Positions 7,402-11,855 of a stretch of 14,090 nt of DNA are shown here, in pieces. A program made the translations under genes and the position numbers. Within the stretch, counting starts at the first letter, position 1. Each line of letters starts with the position of its first letter. Below the pieces are notes generated by a model. It worked only from the letters and a program-made list of their open reading frames with translations. It made no database searches and had not been told where the DNA came from. The stretch spans positions 1-14,090 of the forward strand of contig DASWBH010000465.1 in the NCBI GenBank assembly GCA_036390755.1, read 5' to 3'. Source of the DNA: DASVHS01 sp036390755. Lineage in GTDB: Bacteria > Acidobacteriota > Thermoanaerobaculia > Gp7-AA8.

Positions 7402-9099
7402 ATGAAGAAGCGCACCATCTACTCCGTGCTCATCATCGCCGCCGTGCTGCTCGCATTCGTCACGGTTCTCGCCGAATGGGACGTGAAACGCCTGCTCGGT
7501 GCGATGGAAGCCGAGGAGCGCAGCCACCAGATCCTGCACCTGCTCGACGACTCGCGAGCGGCTCTGAAGGACGTTCAGGGCGGAGAGCGCGATTTCCTCC
7601 TGACCGGCGAGGCGGTCTACCTCGAGAGTTACGACTCGGGCGTCCGGACGCTGCACGACGATCTGTTCAACCTCGGCGCGATGCTGAAGGACGATCCGGA
7701 TCTGCACCCGAGTCTGGCCAGCGTTCACCAGCGCGTCGATGAGTACCTGCGCATCTCGCACGATGCTGTCGCTCTCAGGCGAACCGCACAGACCGGCGAG
7801 CAATGGCGAATTGTTACAGTCGAGAACAAGCGAGTCGTCGACGACATCACGGCCATTCTGATGCGCATGTCGACGCATCAACGGGGAGACATTGCCGCAG
7901 ACGCGACGCGCTTTCGCGCGACGAGCCGCGATGGAGCGTGGTTCCGCGCCGGAGTCGGGATCACCATGGTGTGGCTGCTCACGGTCGTTCTGATCGCGAT
8001 GCGGCGCGAGATCATCGAGAAGACGCGGGCGAGAAACACGCTTGCCCGCACGAACGAGGAGCTCTCGCGCAACCTCCTGGAGCTGGACGTGCGCTCGCGC
8101 GAGATTCAGCTCCTGAGCGAGATGGGGGAGCTGCTGCACGTCAGCATGAGTATCGAGGAGACGCAGCAACTCCTGCCAGGTTTCTGCGCGCGGCTCTTCC
8201 CCGGATTCGATGGAGCGGTCTTCACGATCCGCGCCTCGCAGAATGCCGCGGAAGTGGCAGCGTTCTGGGGTGAAGAACCGAAGGCGGCCGTGTTCGCGCC
8301 GTCCGATTGCTGGGCCCTCCGCCGCGGCCGCATCCACGCCGTGCGCCCGGGCGCCTCGGCGCTCGTCTGCCGGCATTCGAACGACTGCGCCGTGTCGATC
8401 TGCATTCCGATGGTCGCGCAAGGCGAGACGGTCGGAATCCTGCAGCTCTGGTCGCGCGACGCGGGGGCGTTGACGCTCGAGGTCGAGTCGTTCGCGAAGA
8501 CCGTCGCCGATCAGATCTCGTTCGCAATTGCCAATCTTCATCTCCAGGAGAAGCTTCGTATTCGCGCCGTCCGCGACCCGCTCACCGGTCTGTTCAATCG
8601 CCGGTACATGGAAGAGTCACTCGAGCGCGAGCTTCGACGTGCGGATCGGCAGAACGCCAAGGTCGGCGTGATCATGGCCGACGTCGATCATTTCAAACGC
8701 TTCAACGACACGTTCGGCCACGCCGGCGGCGATGCCCTGCTCCAGCAGTTCGGGCAACTGATGCAGTCGGTCTTCCGCGAAGAAGACATCGTCTGCCGCT
8801 ACGGCGGTGAGGAGTTCGTCATCGTGCTTCCGGAGACGACAATCGACGTAGTCCGCCAGCGCGCCGAGACACTGCGCGAGGAGACGAAGAAACTGCACGT
8901 TCGCGCGAATGGTCAGTCGCTCGGCACCGTCAGCGTATCGGTCGGCTTTGCGATGTCGCCCGACCAGGGCAGCTCGGTCGACAGCGTCGTCGCCGCAGCG
9001 GACGGCGCTCTGTACGATGCGAAGCATTCCGGCCGCGACCGCGTTTGCGGACCGCGCAACGGCCCCGGCATCCGCGCGGTTGCGTCCGTCAGCGCGTAA
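7402..9099 (+). CDS. Membrane diguanylate cyclase, CHASE3-GAF-GGDEF
   Basis: This 565-residue enzyme is predicted to make cyclic di-GMP. Residues 6-24 form TM1 after a basic MKKR start, and 183-199 form TM2. The periplasmic part (about 25-178) resembles CHASE3, with the typical SRAALKDVQGGERDFLLTG. A GAF domain covers about 245-378. The GGDEF domain starts at about 386 (RDPLTGLFNRRYMEE), with the catalytic GGEEF at 468-472 and an RxxD inhibitory I-site at 459-462 exactly five residues upstream, so activity and product inhibition are expected. The GAF carries a clustered C303/H312/C323/H325/C329 pattern. An upstream GTG at 7369 is possible, but the ATG at 7402 gives a normal membrane-anchor N-terminus. 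The next membrane gene starts 9 nt after the stop, which suggests co-transcription. Confidence 0.93.
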   Translation: MKKRTIYSVLIIAAVLLAFVTVLAEWDVKRLLGAMEAEERSHQILHLLDDSRAALKDVQGGERDFLLTGEAVYLESYDSGVRTLHDDLFNLGAMLKDDPDLHPSLASVHQRVDEYLRISHDAVALRRTAQTGEQWRIVTVENKRVVDDITAILMRMSTHQRGDIAADATRFRATSRDGAWFRAGVGITMVWLLTVVLIAMRREIIEKTRARNTLARTNEELSRNLLELDVRSREIQLLSEMGELLHVSMSIEETQQLLPGFCARLFPGFDGAVFTIRASQNAAEVAAFWGEEPKAAVFAPSDCWALRRGRIHAVRPGASALVCRHSNDCAVSICIPMVAQGETVGILQLWSRDAGALTLEVESFAKTVADQISFAIANLHLQEKLRIRAVRDPLTGLFNRRYMEESLERELRRADRQNAKVGVIMADVDHFKRFNDTFGHAGGDALLQQFGQLMQSVFREEDIVCRYGGEEFVIVLPETTIDVVRQRAETLREETKKLHVRANGQSLGTVSVSVGFAMSPDQGSSVDSVVAAADGALYDAKHSGRDRVCGPRNGPGIRAVASVSA

Positions 9100-9108
9100 C
9101 ATGCCGAT

Positions 9109-10032
9109 GTGCTGAGTCTCGAGCCCGAGGTCCTGCAGATCGGCCGCGAAGGGCTGATCGGCGAGGACACGGCCGGTCTGCTCGCCGCGCAGGAGCGGCG
9201 CGAGATCGTCTCGATTTACCCCGAAGTGCGAACGCTGGCCTGGCTCGGGGTGATGCTGATCGCCGGCGGCGTCGGCGTGATCGTCTCGAAAAACCTCGAG
9301 CGCATCGGACCGGTCGTCATCGCGTCCGCAATCGGGGTCGCCTCGCTCGCCTGCTACGGATATTGCGTGCGGCGGCGCGCGTCAGCCATTCCGCACTCGC
9401 TCGACGACTACGTTCTCCTGCTCGGCGCTCTGCTGCTCAGCGCCGACCTCGGCTACATCGAACATCAATTCGACGTCCTCGGCTCCGAGTGGCCGGCGCA
9501 CTTCCTGGTCCTCGCGATCGTTCACGGCGCGACGGCGTACTTCTTCGGGTCGGCGGCGCTGCTGTCGTTGTCGATCGCGGCGCTGGCGTCGTGGTTCGGC
9601 ATCGAGCGCAACGTCGAGACGTTCTTCACCGACAGTCTGTCCACCGCGCTCCGCGCCTTCGCATGCGCGGGTGTGGTCGCGTTGTGGCGAGCCGCGAATC
9701 GGCGCGCCGCCTTCGAGCTCGTGTTCGATCACTTCATCGCGAATCTTGCGATGTGGGGCGGCTTGATCCTGACGTTCCGGCGCGAGACGCAGGAGATCGG
9801 AGCGCTCGTCGTGCTCGTGTTCGCAGCGCTGGCGATCGCGTACGGCTTCCGGAAACGCGAGCAGGCGTTCGTGATTTACGCGTACGTCTACGCCGTCGCC
9901 GCTGTGGAGGTGCTCGCGATCTCGCACCTGCACGGCGAGACGGTCGTGCTCACGTACTTAGTCGTGTCGCTGATCGCCGCGATCGCAGGATTGTTCGCGT
10001 TTCATGCGCGATTTCGAAGGAGCGCGGCATGA
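9109..10032 (+). CDS. Multi-pass membrane protein, DUF2157-like
   Basis: This 307-residue protein has a short cytosolic head (1-40, REGLIGEDTAGLLAAQERREI) followed by about ten hydrophobic segments (roughly 43-59, 65-87, 100-115, 132-146, 148-164, 179-194, 208-223, 231-246, 253-272, 278-299). A helical head beginning GLI followed by W-L-G-x-M-L-I-A-G-G matches the pattern of DUF2157 predicted membrane proteins, whose function is unknown. I see no catalytic motif. The start is a GTG 9 nt after the cyclase stop, without a good ribosome site; the nearby ATGs are out of frame. The stop overlaps the start of the next gene (ATGA), so the two products are probably made together. The family assignment is by pattern only; membrane location is much safer. 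Confidence 0.75.
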   Translation: MLSLEPEVLQIGREGLIGEDTAGLLAAQERREIVSIYPEVRTLAWLGVMLIAGGVGVIVSKNLERIGPVVIASAIGVASLACYGYCVRRRASAIPHSLDDYVLLLGALLLSADLGYIEHQFDVLGSEWPAHFLVLAIVHGATAYFFGSAALLSLSIAALASWFGIERNVETFFTDSLSTALRAFACAGVVALWRAANRRAAFELVFDHFIANLAMWGGLILTFRRETQEIGALVVLVFAALAIAYGFRKREQAFVIYAYVYAVAAVEVLAISHLHGETVVLTYLVVSLIAAIAGLFAFHARFRRSAA

Positions 10033-11036
10033 CGGCCGGCGAAGAGCGCGCGATCGAGCTGGCGAGCCGCGCCGGCGGATGGAACATCACGCCGGAGCAG
10101 AAGCGTGCGGTCCGCGCGCGCCTCGACGTCGCCTGGCTCTGGAACGGACCCCTGCTCGCGGCGGTGTTTTTCGTTCTCACCGCGCTCGCCGTGGCTGCGC
10201 TCTTCTTCCTGTGCGAGGAGCTGCATCTGCCCAAGGGATGGATCACCGCGATCCTCTGCGTCGCGATCGCCGAGCTGCTGATCCGCCGCTTTCACTTCGG
10301 CGGTACCGGCGTGGAGTCCGCGCTCTGGCTCGGTGGACTGTTCGCCTGGATCTTTGCGCTGCCGAGTGAAGGAAAGCCGGAAGGATTGCTTTTACTGGCG
10401 GCGGCGTGTGCGATCGCCGGAGCGCGCGTGCGCAATCCGCTGATCGGCGCAGGCGGGCCGATTCTCGTCATCGCGTACCTGGCGGCGCGCGAGTGGTGGA
10501 TTGCCGCGTTGATCGCCGGCATCGCCATCGCGGCCGCGTCGCTCTTCGCCCGCGCGCGCGGATGGGAGCGGCCGTCGACTGACAATCTGTTCGCTGCGCT
10601 CCTCGTGATCTGTCCGATCGCCGGCGCTGTTGCGAGCATCGGAGAGACGTCGCTGCTCTGGGCGTTCGCGTACGTGGCGCTCGCGATCGTCGAGCTCGCG
10701 TTCGCGATCCGCCTGCGCGATCGCATCTCGCTCGTTGCCGCAGCGGTTTCGTCCGCGATCGCGCTGATCGTGCTGCGCGATCTCTTCCGCTTTGCGCTCG
10801 AATGGAGGCTGATCGCAGCCGGCACGCTGATGTTCGCGATCTCCGTTGCAGTGGCGCGCGCTCTTCGCGGCAGGACGCGAGGCTTCGTCGTCACGCCGGT
10901 GAAGAACGCGTACGAAGAAGCGCTGCGAGTCTTCGGGAGCGCCGCGTTCGCACCGAAAAATTCGTCCGCACAAAGTTCGCAGCCCGTCGGCGGCGGCGGG
11001 AACTTCGGCGGAGCCGGCGCCACCGGCACGTTCTGA
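10029..11036 (+). CDS. Multi-pass membrane protein with Gly-rich C-terminal tail
   Basis: I do not recognise the family. The 335-residue product has a polar head (1-36, with GWNITPEQKRAVRARLD), about nine hydrophobic segments between 38 and 277, and a cytosolic or surface tail ending in GGGGNFGGAGATGTF (321-335). The head plus stacked helices resembles its upstream neighbour, so it may be a diverged DUF2157/DUF4401-type partner. The tail recalls the GGGGSFGGGGASG endings of TPM (YgcG) and DUF2207 membrane proteins. AAGGAG sits at about 6 nt before the ATG. The ATG overlaps the previous stop by ATGA, implying translational coupling. The same frame stays open upstream to about 9045, but that part is arginine-rich shadow of the preceding gene. 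Confidence 0.78.
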   Translation: MTAGEERAIELASRAGGWNITPEQKRAVRARLDVAWLWNGPLLAAVFFVLTALAVAALFFLCEELHLPKGWITAILCVAIAELLIRRFHFGGTGVESALWLGGLFAWIFALPSEGKPEGLLLLAAACAIAGARVRNPLIGAGGPILVIAYLAAREWWIAALIAGIAIAAASLFARARGWERPSTDNLFAALLVICPIAGAVASIGETSLLWAFAYVALAIVELAFAIRLRDRISLVAAAVSSAIALIVLRDLFRFALEWRLIAAGTLMFAISVAVARALRGRTRGFVVTPVKNAYEEALRVFGSAAFAPKNSSAQSSQPVGGGGNFGGAGATGTF

Positions 11037-11064
11037 CGAATCCCCGAATCGCGACTCTCGAATC

Positions 11065-11080
11065 CGTTCCACGTGGAAAA
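11065..11080. promoter_or_regulatory. parS-like palindrome (candidate ParB site)
   Basis: CGTTCCACGTGGAAAA contains the perfect 12-bp palindrome TTCCACGTGGAA. It matches the broadly conserved chromosomal parS consensus TGTTNCACGTGNAACA at 14 of 16 positions, differing at the first and fifteenth. parA/parB are not in the window. The site could also be an E-box-like operator or chance. Confidence 0.4.
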
Positions 11081-11251
11081 CACCGCAATTCGAGGTTCGC
11101 GCAGGCGCCGCAGCGACTTTTCCGCAGCCGCGGACCCTCCGCTTTATTTTCGCCATTTTTCTCATCGGCCGCGTCTGCTAAATGCTTCGGAAAAGCTCCG
11201 CAAATCGGGCTGAAATCGACCCGCATCCGGCGTGGTGAAGAACGTGTGCAA

Positions 11252-11341
11252 ATCATGCGGAAAAACCGTGGAAAGTCTGCGGATTCGCGGCGGAGAACCC
11301 TGCGGAATTCCTGTCGAGAAACGGCGGATAAGCGGCGGAAA
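11252..11341 (-). repeat. Degenerate 45-bp tandem duplication
   Basis: Read on the minus strand, 11341-11297 and 11296-11252 align without gaps at 31 of 45 positions. Shared blocks are TCCGCCGC, ATCCGC and TTCCGCA. It may be a remnant of a larger array or a set of protein-binding sites. Confidence 0.45.
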
Positions 11342-11398
11342 TACGGTCGCAACGAGGGTTGTGCAGATCGGGGTTAAGCTCATGAAGCGTGAATAGTT

Positions 11399-11445
11399 AC
11401 GCACGATCTTGTGTTCTCCTCACCGGCGACCACAAGATCTTGTGG
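11399..11445. promoter_or_regulatory. Tandem NrdR boxes upstream of nrdJ
   Basis: ACGCACGATCTTGTGT (11399-11414) and CCACAAGATCTTGTGG (11430-11445, a perfect 16-bp palindrome) are separated by 15 bp, so their starts are 31 bp apart. The known NrdR-box consensus is acaCwAtATaTwGtgt, and NrdR sites normally come in pairs spaced about three helical turns. Both boxes match in the conserved CA...AT.TTGTG core. NrdR represses ribonucleotide reductase genes in response to nucleotide levels, so repression of nrdJ is predicted. The nrdR gene itself is not in the window. Confidence 0.8.
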
Positions 11446-11453
11446 ACGTGTGC

Positions 11454-11482
11454 TTGACACCTTCTTCCGGCGGGCGTAGCTT
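11454..11482 (+). promoter_or_regulatory. Housekeeping promoter for the nrdJ transcript
   Basis: A perfect -35 TTGACA at 11454-11459 and a weaker -10 TAGCTT at 11477-11482 are separated by 17 bp. The expected transcript start is near 11489. The second NrdR box ends 8 bp upstream of the -35, a placement suited to repression. The leader to the nrdJ start would be about 365 nt. Confidence 0.65.
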
Positions 11483-11525
11483 GTCACCCATCACAATCAC
11501 CCCGATTCGGATGCGAGGGAGGAGC

Positions 11526-11675
11526 ATGAAAGATTCGAAGCAACAGTCGCGTCTTGCTACCCGGTCCCCGATACGTTCGGTTTCGCTGCAGATTCGCGAC
11601 TACCAGGTGACGGTGAAGGTCAGGACGGCCGTGCCGCAGTCCCGGCCAACCGCTGTGCGCTCCTTCGTGCGTTGA
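11526..11675 (+). CDS. 49-residue basic small protein in the nrdJ leader
   Basis: I do not recognise this product. It is a 49-residue basic peptide beginning MKDSKQQSRLATRSP, with a probable beta-forming middle (SVSLQIRDYQVTVKVRTAV) and an arginine-rich end. A purine-rich stretch, GAGGGAGGAG, precedes the ATG; GAGG has a 7-nt spacer and GGAGG a 3-nt spacer. About 73% of its third codon positions are G or C, fitting a real coding region though lower than the neighbours. It lies between the predicted promoter and the terminator-like hairpin before nrdJ, so it may be a leader ORF whose translation affects readthrough, or an independent small protein. The frame stays open upstream to a TTG at 11409, but that start would precede the promoter. 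Confidence 0.5.
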   Translation: MKDSKQQSRLATRSPIRSVSLQIRDYQVTVKVRTAVPQSRPTAVRSFVR

Positions 11676-11693
11676 TGCTTTTGTGAGTTTTAT

Positions 11694-11795
11694 GAAGCTC
11701 TCAGCTCTTAGCTCTCAGCTCTCAGGAGATGCCGCCGCACGGGCGGGCGGGCCTGAGAGCTGGAAGCTGAGAGCTGAGAGCTGAAAAGAGACTTC
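11694..11795. repeat. Heptamer-built inverted repeat in the nrdJ leader
   Basis: The left arm has four direct heptamers at 11696-11723 (AGCTCTC, AGCTCTT, AGCTCTC, AGCTCTC). The right arm has four of the complementary kind at 11755-11782 (GAGAGCT, GGAAGCT, GAGAGCT, GAGAGCT). Together they can form a hairpin with an arm of about 30 bp around a 25-nt GC-rich apex (11727-11751). It is an imperfect palindrome made of short tandem repeats, resembling the mobile or expanding heptamer repeats described in cyanobacteria. Confidence 0.85.
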
Positions 11796-11833
11796 AGGGG
11801 ACGAGAGTCCGGCCGGATCTCGTCCTCTTTTTT
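11796..11833 (+). terminator. Terminator-like hairpin (candidate attenuator) before nrdJ
   Basis: AGGGGACGAGA pairs with TCTCGTCCTCT (11 bp with one G-U), enclosing a small GC-rich loop that can itself fold (TCC/GGA). It is followed by a run of T at 11828-11833. It ends 22 nt before the nrdJ ATG and lies downstream of the nrdJ promoter, so it would act on the nrdJ transcript itself. AAGAGAC (11786-11792) and GTCTCTT (11834-11840) can extend the stem around it, giving an alternative longer structure. Confidence 0.65.
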
Positions 11834-11855
11834 GTCTCTTGGGAAGCGAGGAGAA

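Larger units (their letters stand above)
11037..11398. other. Gene-free stretch between membrane genes and nrdJ control region
   Basis: I see no convincing gene in these 362 bases. GC content is lower by eye than in the coding regions. It holds a parS-like palindrome near 11065, several nonamers related to TTTTCCGCA on both strands (11118-11126, 11186-11194, 11256-11264, with TTATCCGCC at 11323-11331), and a degenerate 45-bp duplication at 11252-11341. Minus-strand open frames here look like by-products of the repeats. Confidence 0.6.

Noticed and set aside
9045..10028. An upstream extension of the Gly-tailed membrane protein frame
   Set aside because: The extension is arginine-rich and overlaps the DUF2157-like gene in another frame. 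A good ribosome site and ATGA overlap support the start at 10029.
11162..11404. An 80-codon minus-strand frame in the gap before nrdJ, with a 15-residue internal duplication
   Set aside because: It reads through the degenerate 45-bp repeat and its start lies in the NrdR-box region; no ribosome site or recognisable fold.
11489..11855. Cobalamin riboswitch in the nrdJ leader
   Set aside because: There is a vague likeness around 11605-11660, but I cannot find the conserved B12 box or the expected helices. B12 riboswitches also normally repress B12-independent alternatives.
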